64,000 bases of DNA from Maniola hyperantus. Lineage: Eukaryota > Arthropoda > Insecta > Lepidoptera > Nymphalidae. The stretch lies in contig NC_048560.1 of NCBI RefSeq assembly GCF_902806685.2, positions 5,856,212 to 5,920,211 on the forward strand, given 5' to 3'. The translations under genes and the position numbers were made by a program. This document shows, piece after piece, positions 29,363-40,692 of this stretch. The first letter of the stretch is position 1. The number at the start of each line of letters is the position of its first letter. The notes beneath the pieces are model-generated. The model worked only from the letters and a program-made list of their open reading frames with translations. It was not told the origin of the DNA and did not search any database.

Positions 29363-29400
29363 ATCTATGTCCTGAAGTGGCCATCTACCGGTTGATGATG
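29363..29400 (+). mobile_element. RTE-type LINE tail, part 3
   Basis: ATCTATGTCCTGAAGTGGCC to GGTTGATGATGATT, ending in the (TGA)n-like microsatellite typical of RTE 3' ends. Confidence 0.7.
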
Positions 29401-30089
29401 ATTATTATTATAGTAATTGTTACGATCCAGTGCGCTAAAACTCCGTCGTAAGAAAAAAAATCACAGCTTTCAATTCATCATTTCCGTGTTTAATGTTTAC
29501 TCCATACACCGCTTGGGATGTGTCATCCGTGGCTGCGGGGCATCTCGTTACGAGGGGCTTCGGGTCTTTCGGTTCCTGCCCCATATCGCACTCACCCATT
29601 CACGTTTTGTTTCCCGATAGAAGCCTCATTTTGTTCTGAATAAGCAGAATAGACCAGTGAATAGGCGTGCCGATACTGTGTCCTCACAGATATCTTGGGC
29701 TACCTACTTATTTCAACCCTTTTCGTAATGGACTGAGGCCTGTATTCAGCGTCGCCCACAAAGAGATTTCTCTCTTTTTGGACCAATTCAGATCTATTAA
29801 TAAGTAAAACAGAATGAAACAAATCCCTACCTATAGAGTAAAAGTGTGAGTATGTAACCTCATCAACGGAAATGCTTTTATCCTGTTGTTTCCTGCCATT
29901 TAATAAAACGGATCAAAAGATTCTGCGGAGCAAAGTAATATTGTTAATGTTGACAGCTTTTCATTATATTATACACTTTCCTGAAGAGGGAGGGAAGACT
30001 CTAGTGCTTTTTATTTAAATGAAATAATATAATCAAATCAAGTAAGTAATTTGAAGTTTCCATTAGGATTTTTAAATGTCCTTTTTATT
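29401..30089. other. Unassigned, with a possible second THAP-like exon
   Basis: A plus-strand frame at 29417-29620 contains CVIRGCGASRYEG followed by RVFRFLPHI. The C-x4-C pair and the F-x-F-x-P motif resemble the start of a THAP finger, but no C-x2-H partner was found. The rest is unassigned. Confidence 0.25.
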
Positions 30090-30340
30090 TAGGGTTGGGT
30101 TACTAAGCCTACGCTGTCCGTCTGTCTGTCAGCGGACTGTATCTCGTGAACCGTACTAGGTAGAAAATTGAAATCTGCCCAGAATGTGTATTTATTTCTA
30201 TTGCCACTATAACAACAAAATATATCAAAAATATAAATATAGCCGCGATGAAAATTAAAAAAAAAAACATTAAGTGTTTATTTCTTACGATAGTACGGAA
30301 TCCTTCGTGTGCGAGTCTGACTCGCACTTGACCAATCCTT
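30090..30340 (-). repeat. CGGAACCCT repeat, variant
   Basis: GTCCGTCTGTCTGTCAGCGG, TATCTCGTGAACCGTACTAG and the terminal TCTGACTCGCACTTGACC block. Its middle differs from 10243-10687 (CACTATAACAACAAAATATA). Confidence 0.55.
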
Positions 30341-30427
30341 TTATTCTATCCAGTTATAACTTTTTTATTATAAGTAAAGATTGGTGTTTTAAATTACAAT
30401 AAGTATCTACATAAAATCCATAGTTCC

Positions 30428-30535
30428 AGCGAAAAGAACAAGAAAGAGGGTAGTTCGCTACTGCCCTTGACAGCTCGAATTTCATCTCGCAGCACCGCAG
30501 TCGCGTCGTGCCCACGGCCCGTGCATTTGAAATAT
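30428..30535 (-). repeat. Interspersed repeat (GAGCTGTCAAGGGCAGTAGC)
   Basis: Minus-strand copy of the segment split around the foldback element at 62092-62415. Class unknown. Confidence 0.5.
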
Positions 30536-30620
30536 CGACAAATAAAAACATTAAATTAATCGTGGTATGTAACCCGTTAGAAAATTTTTCGATAAAATAA
30601 CAGTTTTTTTTTTGTTTCAG

Positions 30621-30647
30621 GGTTACAACTTGTTATGGGATTGGAAG
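30621..30647 (+). CDS. Candidate 27-base micro-exon
   Basis: A long pyrimidine tract and AG (30600-30620) precede 27 bases, and GGTAAGC follows. In one frame it reads GYNLLWDWK, which could be the core Trp strand of an Ig domain, possibly Ig1 of otk, whose later exons lie 24 kb downstream on the same strand. No neighbouring Ig exon was found to confirm it, and the frame is unproven. Confidence 0.25.
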
Positions 30648-30817
30648 GTAAGCTTGCAAATTCCTTGCATGTATGGATAGGTTTCGTAAAGTTTTCAATA
30701 AAAATGTAAATTTTATTATACCTGGAGACGGTTTGTAGCTTCCCAGCCTGGATTAGGAGACATTCAAATGGAAGTTTATAGTGTACAAGTTACGACAAAA
30801 GTAGTTTTATTATTATT

Positions 30818-30930
30818 TTATTATTATTCAGATACAAGTTAGCCCTTGACTGCAATCTCACCTGGTGGTAAGTGATGATGCAGTCTAAGATGATAGCGGG
30901 CTAACCTGGAAGCCCGAACACCGAACAATC
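30818..30930 (-). repeat. SINE family S2, truncated
   Basis: GATACAAGTTAGCCCTTGAC to GATAGCGGGCTAACCTGGAA only. Confidence 0.65.
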
Positions 30931-31265
30931 AATGCTTTGTCACAGTTCACGACAGTTAGGGAACTTGTAACAAAACGTCGAGGCTTCGACGTCATTGGCA
31001 GGTGTCAAATGTTAGTACTTTTGACGCTAGATAGCCCTATTTTTCTTTGATCACCTATATTTGACATATCGTCGATTCAGGATCAAACCAAGAGTTTCCT
31101 CATTCCAATTCACTCTGGCTTTGTCTTGTTATTTAAAAAAAAAATAGAAATAGAAAGATTTTTATTCAAATAAACAAACCTCTTTCTAATAGTCGATGTA
31201 AATTATTTTCTGCCACGTACTGTGCCTACTTACTTTTGATTCGTCAAATGCAACCACTGATGATA

Positions 31266-31473
31266 TCAGTACCCTTAATATAAATGTGAAAGTGTGTTGG
31301 TTTGTCCTTCAATCACGTCGCAAAGGTGCAGCGGATTGACGTGATTTTTAGCATGGGTATAGATAAAGACCTGGAAAGTGACATAGGCTACTTTTTATCT
31401 CGGAAAATCACAGAGTTCCCACGGAATTTTCAAAAACCTAAATCCACGAGGACGAAGTCGCGGGCATCAGCTA
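31266..31473 (+). repeat. Helitron-like element, family C
   Basis: TCAGTACCCTTAATATAAAT to GTCGCGGGCATCAGCTA. The last CTAG base is altered. Confidence 0.75.
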
Positions 31474-31852
31474 TAGTGAAGATATAAATCGATAACTGTC
31501 TAAATATTGTACGAAGGTAAATTCCTCCTATATATCAATGTTTTAAGAGTCCGCACGAGCAGAATGTGAATCACCTTCTCTAAATAATAAAGATTAACGC
31601 ACTCGAAGTTCAAAGCATATGGTTTTGACCGGCGGCGACCTTTGTCTTTGGTGTGTAGGTACCTACTTTGTGAGGCATTTGAGACACGTTAATGAAATTA
31701 GGGCCCCTTTAAGTTATAAGAACTTCTAAACGACGCGACGGACGGTCTTTTAAACATACAGTAGGCGGCAAGAAATATTGTACATCGACCTTTAGATAAT
31801 ATTTTTAAAATACTTAGGTACCCTAATCCACGCTGACGTAGTCTTGGGCCGA
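31474..31852. other. Unassigned, with a MITE end
   Basis: 31755-31790 (GCAAGAAATATTGTACATCG) matches the end of the palindromic MITE at 33966-34137. The rest is unassigned. Confidence 0.5.
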
Positions 31853-32070
31853 AATATATAAAAGGAAAAGCTAACTGACTGACTGATCTATCAACGCACA
31901 GCTGAAACTACTGGATGAATCGGGCTGAAAGGATAAGATTATGACGTAGACTTGAATTAAATTTAAACCCCTATTTTAACCCCTTGAGAGTTGAGACACA
32001 AAAGGATTTTCGAAAATTCAACCCTCAAGGGGTTTAAATTTTATTCATATCATTCATTCGCGGGCATAAG
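31853..32070 (+). repeat. Helitron-like family B, rearranged
   Basis: AAATATATAAAAGGAAAAGC to CGGGCATAAG. The body contains an inverted repeat (AACCCCTTGAGAGTTGA against TCAACCCTCAAGGGGTT) absent in other copies. Confidence 0.55.
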
Positions 32071-32204
32071 TCAGTCAAAATAAAGCAAGAAAGAAACAAA
32101 CCAATGCATTGAACAAATAGGTATTTTGAATATTTGGTGGAAACACGGTGGACACGACAAAGCCTGCGGTCTCGGGTTCGACAAACAATGATTTCCACAT
32201 CCGT

Positions 32205-32490
32205 GTTACAAAAAAAACCGATCTAGCGCGAGTCGGACTCGAACGCGAAGGATTCCGTACCATCGTACAAGAAATAATTTTTATGTGATGTAACCACAAA
32301 TTCACGGTTTTCGGATTTTTGCCTTTACTTGTGCTATAAGACAGCTACCTTCCCAGGATTCTATGTCAACGGGAAGTGCTATAGGGTAGGGATCTAATTC
32401 CTTTGACGGGTCTTGACATGACAGACAGACAGGCAACGAAGTGGTCCTATTAGGGTTCCTTTTTTCTCTGCGATACGGACGGAACCCTAA
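32205..32490 (+). repeat. CGGAACCCT repeat, diverged
   Basis: AAACCGATCTAGCGCGAGTC to GATACGGACGGAACCCTAAA, with a short GACA tract. Confidence 0.6.
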
Positions 32491-33169
32491 AAGAAAGGGA
32501 GTATATAGCAGAAGATAAATTTACATAGGTAGAGATTCACGTTATAACACAAAATTAACTGAACAAAAAAAACCAGTCTGCCTTTAAACATAAAATAAAT
32601 ACTCTCCGGGTACTATAAAGTGTTAATCTTATAAAGTTTAAAATTTAGTCTAAAAAATCAAAAGAGGTTTACTAATTAAAATAAATATAGTTAATGAATG
32701 AATCAGACACAAAAACTCAAAACGCCATACAAAACTCAAGTGTCGAGAGTCAAGAGCCACTCAAAAAACTCACGAATAACTCTAGTATTACATTAAAAGA
32801 TTAAAAGATATAATTAAAACTATCTTAATTAGAAGAAAAAGTAATTCAACGAAAAGTTTTGTAACCTCTGAATAGTAGTGTTAACATTTTATACCATAGT
32901 GTTTCTTAGTGTTGTTTGTGTCTCCATAGTGTCGTTAGTGTATCTTAGTGTTGTATAGTGTTTCAATGCGTGTTGCGAAGGAGTCATCAAGTGGGCGGGC
33001 TTTATTTTCGTCTCTAGGGATGTGTATTTGACGTAGAAACATTCGAAAAATCATAAAGTTATTTTTTGACTCGTTCATTTAAATGAGTTATTTCATGCAT
33101 AAGCATGGACGAAATGAGCCCTTTGTTTTTAAGTATATCCTGTATTTTATATTCTTGTGATAGTACCTA
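32491..33169. other. Unassigned AT-rich stretch
   Basis: Low-complexity TAGTGT(T/C) words around 32880-32965, similar in style to 15525-15620. No gene recognised. Confidence 0.5.
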
Positions 33170-33375
33170 TCAGTACCCTTATTATAAATGCGGAAGTGAG
33201 TTTGTTTGTTTGTCTGTCCTTCAATCACGTCGCCACGGAGCAACCGATTTTTTGCATGGGTATAGTTAAAGACCTAGTGACATATTATGCTACTTTTTAT
33301 CTCGGAAAATCAAAGAGTTCCCACGAGATTTTCAAGATCTAAATCCACGCGTACGAAGTCGTGGGCATCAGCTAG
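33170..33375 (+). repeat. Helitron-like element, family C
   Basis: TCAGTACCCTTATTATAAAT to GTCGTGGGCATCAGCTAG, flanked by A and T. Confidence 0.8.
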
Positions 33376-33759
33376 TAGAGCATAATAGGTGGTCTACGAA
33401 CACTGCGCTTTTCGATGCAACACCACCATTTCAGCACCTCGGGACCCCAAGACTTTAGTTTCTTCAAACCTTATGGTTCAGCTTCGCAATTATTCGTTAG
33501 TTTAGGCTATTGAGAATTTCAAATGATTTTTTTTTAATCACCTACACATTCACATCACTAAAGTCACCGTCATCGACTAGTCTAGTGCCTCGCATCGTCG
33601 CCTCCATCCATGAATACAGAGCGCTCTCTTGTAAGCACCCGCCTCGCACCCATTGAACAGCGTCTACAGACGTCCCAACATGTTGGGTGCCTAAGTTCCA
33701 ACTTGGAAATTTTTGTTTGATATTTAGACTTCCATACCCGAAGGGTGCCAACGGGATCG
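33376..33759. other. Unassigned, repeat-like
   Basis: 33540-33720 is moderately GC-rich and codes 69 residues on the minus strand (33751-33542), but no family was recognised. Confidence 0.3.
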
Positions 33760-33870
33760 TATTACTAAGCCTCCGCTGTCGGCCGTCCGTCCGTCCGTCT
33801 GTCAGCGGGTTGTATCTCGTGAACCTTAATACCTAGGTAGAGAGTTGAAAGTTTAAACAATTCCAATTTA
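33760..33870 (-). repeat. CGGAACCCT repeat variant fragment
   Basis: TACTAAGCCTCCGCTGTCGG, (TCCG)n and TATCTCGTGAACCTTAATAC, matching 30095-30170. Confidence 0.5.
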
Positions 33871-33965
33871 CAACTTTGTTTGTTAACGCCGATTCTTTCT
33901 CATGTCGTTAGATTTATTACCTCAGTAGTTGTAAATATATATCTTTTGTTAGCATAATACATACA

Positions 33966-34137
33966 GTCGCCGGCAAGAAATATTACACATCAACTTTTAG
34001 AATGAAATTTCGGATTTGTAGAGCGTTGTCTCTGTCACTCATACCTATATGACGGTTTCGCGGTCTCAACGACGGAGACAACGCTCTACGAAACCGCTAT
34101 CTCTTTCTAAAGCTCGATGTACAATATTTCCTACCGA
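33966..34137. mobile_element. Palindromic MITE (GCTCTACG family)
   Basis: Arms GTAGAGCGTTGTCTCTGTC and GAGACAACGCTCTACG are complementary, and outer arms carry AAGAAATATTACACATC against CGATGTACAATATTTC. About 170 bp; other copies or halves at 50325, 61765 and 62530. Confidence 0.8.
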
Positions 34138-34679
34138 GAATCGGAATCTTCCTTCCTTCCACCTAGTTTGGTGGAAAATTCGCCACATCTGTACATACAC
34201 TTTACATATGCATCAGAAGTTGGCATATATGTAGACGCGTTATACCAGACGTATTATGAGGGATTCCTTTCGAATGCCGATTGCATATTAATGCACGGCT
34301 GATTGGTGACAGATTAAAAAGGGATAGGAAACGGAATAGCAAAAGCCCAGTTGAATCAGTCTGGGATGATAACGATTTCTTTTCATCTACTCGAGGATAG
34401 GATTTCATGCTTTTGTTTTCACTTTCTTCTCCTTGCATGTGTTCATTATTATTTTTGAAATGTAGTAGAGAAACTCTGAGCATGGAGACGGGCAAAAGGG
34501 GCAAGAGGCAAAAGGCAAGATGGTGGGAAAGCAACGTTCTTATGTGTTTGAACTTTGAACTGAAACCTTTTTAGGCGATTTTGGGATGGGTCTGCTTGAT
34601 ACTTCAAGATTGCGTTACCGACATGTTAATGATAATAGTGCTCGAAATGTCGAAAAATGTAAAAACTGAAATTTTAGTT
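34138..34679. other. Unassigned
   Basis: No family or exon recognised. Confidence 0.5.
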
Positions 34680-34850
34680 TTCAGGGTTCCGTACCCGAAG
34701 ATAGAAAGTTAAAATTTTCACAAAACGTGTATTGCTGTTGCCGCCGCGCTATAACAACAAATACTAAGAATTTTAAAATAGTTATTTCTTGTACGATGGT
34801 TCGGAACCGTTCATGTGCGAGCCCGACTCTCACTTGACCGATTTTGATAC
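34680..34850 (-). repeat. CGGAACCCT repeat variant
   Basis: AGGGTTCCGTACCCGAAGAT to TCTCACTTGACCGATTTTGA, with the CGCTATAACAACAAATACTA middle seen at 30190-30240. Confidence 0.55.
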
Positions 34851-34936
34851 TAAAATTAATTTTAAAATGCTAAAAACCGCTATTATTTCATAGTTTTAAG
34901 TTTTCACTTCTGTCGACAATCCCCACTGACTGCCAA

Positions 34937-35150
34937 TCAGTATAAATGCGAAAGTGTGTTTGTTTGTTGGTTTGTTGGTTTGTCCTTTAATCACGTCGCA
35001 ACGGTGCACGGTGCAACGGATTGACGTGATTTTTTGCATGGGTATAGATAAAGACATAGAGAGCTACTTTTATGCTACTTTTTATTCCGGAAAATTAAAG
35101 AGTTCCCACGGGATTTTTAAAAAACTTAATTCCACGCGGGTATCAGCTAG
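34937..35150 (+). repeat. Helitron-like element, family C
   Basis: TCAGTATAAATGCGAAAG (shortened 5' end) to GCGGGTATCAGCTAG. CGGTGCACGGTGCA is a small internal duplication. Confidence 0.75.
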
Positions 35151-35660
35151 TTTTTGATATTTCAAAATGTTTTGAGTATATTTTGGTTCAGACTTAAGAC
35201 GAGCTTTGGAGTTTATCGTCAGATTATTTCGATTTAGGTCGCTTATGATGATGTATTGTTTGAAATTTAGAAACGTTTCCGACTACAAATTCTTTGTTAG
35301 ATCACTAAATTCTCGCGTTTTATTTTTAATTTCGATAACGGTTTTGAGGAACTGATATTTTAACGACGATGAATGAGATATTTCAAGTTGTTTATGATCA
35401 AATATTTTTTCGATTTAGGTCACTTTTGATGTGGTGTTTGGTTGTATACTTCTGATACGAGCTACAAGGATTAAAATATGAACTCTTCAAAATGCAGAAA
35501 AGAAAATGCTCTAATTTGAAGTAGGTACAAATATTTTTTGTTTTCATAAAAATTGGTGCATTCGCAAAAGCGATATCAAAGCTTTGTATGGAAAAAATAA
35601 ACATTTTATGCCGTTGATCCCGGTTATTATTACTTACATCTGATAGTGACTTTAAGAACC
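35151..35660. other. Unassigned AT-rich stretch
   Basis: Contains two related pieces (GATTTAGGTC near 35230 and 35413). No gene recognised. Confidence 0.45.
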
Positions 35661-35663
35661 TAA

Positions 35664-35781
35664 CCGCCGTACTCAGAGTCGCTAATCGTTACTTAAGATT
35701 AAGCTAAAACGAGACAGATTTATGTGAGAGATATAGCTCTGTCTCGTTTAAGTAACGATTAAGCGACTATGAGTACGGCGG
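35664..35781. mobile_element. PIF/Harbinger-like palindromic MITE, TSD TAA
   Basis: CCGCCGTACTCAGAGTCGCT and its near-complement form the ends; TAA at 35661-35663 and 35782-35784. The centre contains ACGAGACAGA ... TCTGTCTCGT. Confidence 0.75.
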
Positions 35782-36139
35782 TAAAAGGCGAAATCTCGTT
35801 CTTCAGTCAGTCGTTAGTTGTATGCGGCCTTTCGCATCCGCCGCCTTTGAGATCCTTCGCTGGGAGCCCACCGCATTATTATCGCAAGAAAACTCCTATC
35901 ATGATGTGATTAATGGAAAGGGGTCACGACCCTCAGCAACGAGGATACGACGCACAGAGAGAGAGAGATCTAAACTACATGGACAAAGTAGCGGGTATTA
36001 ATTAACCTAGTATAACATACTAATCAAAAGTCAAAACGTTTATTCAAAGTAGGTAAACAAATTACGCTTTTTGATAGTCTGTTTGCATTTCTAAGATGAT
36101 GATATAGATAGTGGTGATAATTTTTAAAGCTACGAGGGT

Positions 36140-36185
36140 TCCAAACGCGCCCAGGTCTGAGAAGAGCCCACAACAAACTCAGCCG
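36140..36185 (-). repeat. LINE 3' tail fragment
   Basis: AGGGTTCCAAACGCGCCCAG to CACAACAAACTCAGCC. Confidence 0.5.
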
Positions 36186-36292
36186 GGTATTCTTTTTATT
36201 ATCACCACTTTACAAAATCACTTTAACTTAAAAGAACTATCACAAGGCTCTTAAGCAACTCATTCCCAAGCTTCAGAAAACCAATCCATCAG

Positions 36293-36605
36293 CCTGTATG
36301 CGTCCACTGGTGGGCATAGGCCTTTTCAAAATCGCGCGACCTAACACGGTTAGGCCTTCCTCATCTCCCCGCCACCTTCTTCAGGTCATCGGTTCATCGA
36401 GCTGGAGGTCGTCCCACAATGCGCTTACCGGTACGCGATCCCACAGCCGTCGGTTCTGCCCATTGCCACTTTGCCTTACTAATCCTATGAGCTATGTCGG
36501 TCGTTTTTGTTCTTTTGCAAATGTCATCGTCAATCAAGCTCCTCAACGAGTCACCTCATACCTGTCGCGAACTAAGTTGAGCCTCAATAGCTCAACACTC
36601 AACTG
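36293..36605 (-). mobile_element. RTE-type LINE 3' end, diverged
   Basis: Minus-strand copy of the reverse-transcriptase C-terminal tail: AGGCCTATGCCCACCAGTGG, with the RWT/VGRPP region broken by frameshifts. Confidence 0.6.
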
Positions 36606-36639
36606 ACTGAAAACCGAAAAAGGTGACGGTTCTAACCCC

Positions 36640-36750
36640 GCCCGTTGCACTATTGTCGTACCTACTCCTAGCACAAGCTTGACGCTTAGTTGGAGGGGAA
36701 AGGGGAATATTAGTCGTTTAACATGGCTAATATTCTTTTAAAAAAAAAGT
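36640..36750 (+). repeat. LINE 3' tail fragment
   Basis: GTCGTACCTACTCCTAGCAC and GGGAATATTAGTCGTTTAAC ending in poly(A); inverse copy of 5085-5165. Confidence 0.45.
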
Positions 36751-37045
36751 ACAGCTCGCTACGATTGCCCGCAGTTGATTTGATAATCAGGCTTTGGTAG
36801 ATTAACATTTAAATCCGAATTAACTATTTAACGTTGTGTACGGAACATTTGACTAATTGAATATTTAATTTACGACCAGGTTTTAGTAAGTCGATTACAG
36901 TTAATCCAACATGGCTGAAATTCGATTAGTTGAATGAATTTTTAATTTATGTTAGCTGTGAGTGAACTGAAAGCGAACTAATTTATTCATTAAAATAGAT
37001 TGTTTGGATAAAATAGGCTTCGGAAATCTAAATTCGAATTTAATA
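36751..37045. other. Unassigned AT-rich stretch
   Basis: Nothing recognised. Confidence 0.5.
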
Positions 37046-37253
37046 TCCAAACTAAAATTATTATAAATGCGAAAGTGTGTCTGTCTGTCTTGTCTAGTAG
37101 CTTTTCACGGCCTAACAATTTAACTGATTTTGATGAAATTTGGTACAGAGTTAGCTAACATCCCGAGGACCGACATAGGCTTTTTTACCCCGGAAAATCA
37201 AATATTAATATGATATTAAAAAAAATCTAAATAAAGTCGCGGGCATCATCTAG
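37046..37253 (+). repeat. Helitron-like family A, diverged
   Basis: TCCAAACTAAAATTATTATA to GTCGCGGGCATCATCTAG, flanked by A and T. Confidence 0.7.
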
Positions 37254-38559
37254 TATCTATGGTATAAAAAAGGTGACTGAAGGAGTAATCTATCAACGCA
37301 CAACTCCCATTATGTACCGTACAAGTTCCCATGGGATTTAAAAAGCCAATATCCTCGCGAACGAAGACGCAGACATCAGTAAACTACAAATTTACAAACA
37401 TATCGTGGACGAAGTCTCAGGCAAAGCTTAGTACCTACCTAACAAAAGTTATTCTAGTATAGGACCTCAGGTAAAAATCTAAACATGGCGGACACGGCCG
37501 CTTGCGTATTCGCGAACATTTTAAGTTTTTCCACGACCCATTGTCCGCGGAATGTTAGTGTTGCCAGTTTTTGTCCGGACTGATGGCCCATTGTGTTGCC
37601 CGTCGCGAAAATTTCACGAATAATTGATAAGAGCGCGCCATGTTGTTTTTTTTACAGTCGATTCGTTAGTGGATTAGGTTTCCGAACGTATTTTTCGTGC
37701 TCTATTTGAATTCTAAACTTTTGAAAGGTTGCATACCGAGAATTGTATGTACGGCTAGATTCTTTTGTTTGTCGAACTATTTTTCGATAGCTTTCGGGAT
37801 TTTATAGTTGGACGAGAGGCCATGTATTTTTTTTAAAGTTTTATCCTGCACTAGCAATCTGGTTCTAGTACTTACCTACTTGTAACTTTTTTGAGTGCAA
37901 TAGAAAATTCCAAAATTCTACAAGCCTTGTTCACGATTCACTCTCAAAAATACTGGATTGGATTGATAATTGGTACTGATTCTGTGCACACCTAAATTTT
38001 AGAGTATTCGCACCCTCTTCTTACTGCATTTAGAAAAGGACAGATACAGTTTGACACTCAGAACAAGGACTTAGAAGTAGCCCTATTGTGACACTTACTG
38101 TTAGAGCGAGATAGCTAAATGCATTTAAGCTCTTATTAGAACGTGACAAAATGATTATGTTTTGTCCTTATCACCGTGGCCACATTTTTTTGTTTGCCAA
38201 AATGTATTTGTACGTGAGTATTTGGCAAACAACGCGTGTAGTGAGGTTATGTTGACTCAAGTATTTTAAAGAAATAATTGATTTGTTTTGTTGTTTTTGA
38301 AGATATTGTGCAATTGTGGGTTGCAGTATACTAGGCTACAATAGCTGAAGCGAACGTAAAATAGACGGGATAACATTTCACAAGTAAGTACCTCGGTAAG
38401 TAGCTTGAGCGAGAGGGACTGAGGGCGCCACGCTAGTTGCATATCTGGAAATATCTGTGGTTTGACAGTTTTAAATTTAATTTGGAGCTGTCAAACCTCG
38501 TGACATTAGCTGCCAGTCGCGAGCTTGTTGTTTTTTGTAGCGTGCACTAAAAATTAGAG
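37254..38559. other. Unassigned, mostly single-copy looking
   Basis: Starts with a family B fragment (37260-37330). 37480-37640 is more GC-rich (CATGGCGGACACGGCCGC) and could be old exon or regulatory DNA. 38466-38500 has an inverted repeat TTTGACAG ... CTGTCAAA. No gene supported. Confidence 0.4.
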
Positions 38560-39170
38560 TATGTATGTATGTATATACTTTATTGCACCACAGAAACACA
38601 AATGACAGGTTACAAAAAGAAATCTTAATAAGTAGGTACAAAAAGGCGGTCTTATCGCTAAATAGCGATCTCTTCCAGACAACCTTAACGCTAGGGAAAA
38701 AACGAACAAATGGACAATGGGAGGTGGTGTAAAATAAACCTAAATACCAATAGCTAAATAAACTAAACCATATAATAAGAATATAAAATACATATTGTTA
38801 ATACACTAATACATACAAATAAAGTATAATAGACATACATAAGACTACATAGACATATATACACATATAGATTTAAATAATAAACTATGCCGTTACTGAT
38901 GATAGCAAAAGAGAGTCTTTAAATGTAAAATTCATGTTCCGTCCCTTTTTAGTAATATTAAAAAGAAAAAGATGCAGATAGTCCAATTTTAGTTTAGAGA
39001 AAGACAAGAGAATCGGCGCCACTTTATTCTTAATCACTAACCTTACATCGCATAAATACAGAAAAAAAATAGAAATATCAAAGAAACATTGCCATTCGCC
39101 ACATCCCGGTCGCATTATGGAAATTTCTCCCGGGACGCATAATAGGGTTTTGATAACGACCGTATCGTAT
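38560..39170 (-). mobile_element. LINE 3' UTR
   Basis: On the minus strand the run GGTTGTCTGGAAGAGATCGC TATTTAGCGATAAGACCGCC ends in GTGGTGCAATAAAGTATATA and a (CATA)n tail. This is a widespread lepidopteran LINE 3' end. A short coding remnant lies upstream at about 39115-38885. Confidence 0.65.
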
Positions 39171-39217
39171 CACACGAATTACAATGTTTGTTTCCATTAC
39201 TACATAATAATGGTGCC

Positions 39218-39365
39218 GATTCTCCTGTACACAATCTCTAAACTAAACTAAATTAACAGGTCTTAATCTAGTGCTATCCTTTTCCGCGAGCAACACTATG
39301 AAAGGGATAGCACTAAATTTAGACGTGTCATTTTAGTTTAGTTTAGAGATTGTGTACAAGAGAAT
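39218..39365. mobile_element. Palindromic MITE (GTACACAATCTC family)
   Basis: Arms TGTACACAATCTCTAAACTA and TAGTTTAGAGATTGTGTACA are exact complements, and GTGCTATCCTTTTC against GAAAGGGATAGCAC extends the pairing. A half copy is at 42484-42560. Confidence 0.85.
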
Positions 39366-39384
39366 TAGCCACAATATCTATATA

Positions 39385-39592
39385 CTAAGTGATGCCCGGT
39401 CTCGACTTCGTCCGCGTAAGTTTCTATTTGTAAAATTTCCGGGATAAATACTAGCCTATGTCCTTCCCCGGGATGCAAGCTATCACTGTACCAAATTTTG
39501 TCAAAATCGGTTTAACGGATGGGCCGTGAAAAGTTAGCAGGCAGACAGACAGACGGACAGATACACTTTCGCATTTATAATATTAGTATGCA
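39385..39592 (-). repeat. Helitron-like element, family A
   Basis: CTAAGTGATGCCCGGTCTCG to TATTAGTATGCA. The CTAG terminus is mutated to CTAA. Confidence 0.7.
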
Positions 39593-39601
39593 TTAATTAT
39601 C

Positions 39602-39735
39602 CATAGAGACATATCTATCGCACTCTGACTTTGCATAGACATAAGACAGAGTTAAAATGAGACAGATGTATATCTCTCACATAAATCTGTCTCGTTTTAA
39701 GTCTGAGCAAAGTCAAAGTGCGCTCTATAGATCTT
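39602..39735. mobile_element. Palindromic MITE sharing the ACGAGACAG core
   Basis: Arms TATCGCACTCTGACTTTGCA and TGAGCAAAGTCAAAGTGCGC pair; the centre has TGAGACAGATGTATATCTCT ... CTGTCTCGTTTTA. A second copy is at 50514-50688. Confidence 0.7.
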
Positions 39736-40692
39736 AGCCTTAGACCTGTCAAGGTAGAGATTTGTGTACAGCCGAATAGGCAGTGTTGTCGAAAATAAAA
39801 ATGATGTGTAATTTCTGTCTATAGATCTCAGGCTTAGTGTGTGAGTCCAACTCGCACTTGACAGGTTTTTTGGGGGTAAGGCGGTACAAGTCGATAACAA
39901 TAAAGCAATACAGGAAGGAACCTTTCATCACGTATCCGAAGCCCCCTATCCCTGGAGTATGCTGGTCACGTAGCGACCTAAATATTACGCGCAGACGCTG
40001 TGTTAGATGGGATAGGAAAGAGGTTATAGGCTTTTTATGTGCGTTTTGGACCATTCGGGCGATCATTCTAAGTACCTGGGTATTATCTTTATATGGCACT
40101 TAAATCTTTCTAACTTTTTTGTCTTTTACGATAGTTTGTGGTCAGCTATGATAACTTATAGATCTGATCAACCCATTGCTGGCCAACTACTGAGCTTAAA
40201 ACTAATAGCCTAATGCCGATTTTCATGTTTCTAACTTCAAAAACATAGTCAAAGTTAAAGTCAAATCATATAGTCCAGTAAATAGAGCATTTAACCTCGC
40301 ACTAAATTTCCGATCCAATTCCTTTTTTTTTTAGGTTAAGTGTCACTTACTGACCATAAAATGACAAAATGCTGACAGATCCAGGTGGAGCTTCGATCGC
40401 AATCTTGAAGGAAAGTTTTTGGCTGATATCTCGAAAACTATCCACTCTAGGGCAAAAATTATGTAGACCATTATTGTAAAAAATAAAATTTCGCATCTTT
40501 TGTCTCCTGTAAACTTTTTTGTAAAACTTACCGTTTACGATTTATGGCCGATTGAATGAACCGGTTTTTCTGTTTCGGCCGATAACTTTTAAAATATTGG
40601 AATGATCGTTCTAACCCAAATAGGTAATTTTTTGGGTCCTTTTTACGATAGTTTCTGGTCAGCTATTGCCAATGTCATGATATTTTTTATTA
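39736..40692. other. Unassigned, with a local repeat
   Basis: TTTACGATAGTTT(G/C)TGGTCAGC occurs twice (about 40126 and 40644), suggesting a duplicated repeat unit. No gene recognised. Confidence 0.4.

Noticed and set aside
33542..33751. 69-residue minus-strand frame
   Set aside because: No recognisable family, no splice context; left as unassigned, repeat-like sequence.
37484..37580. ATG frame starting MADTAACVFANIL in a GC-rich patch
   Set aside because: Stops after 32 codons and has no convincing donor; no evidence of a gene.
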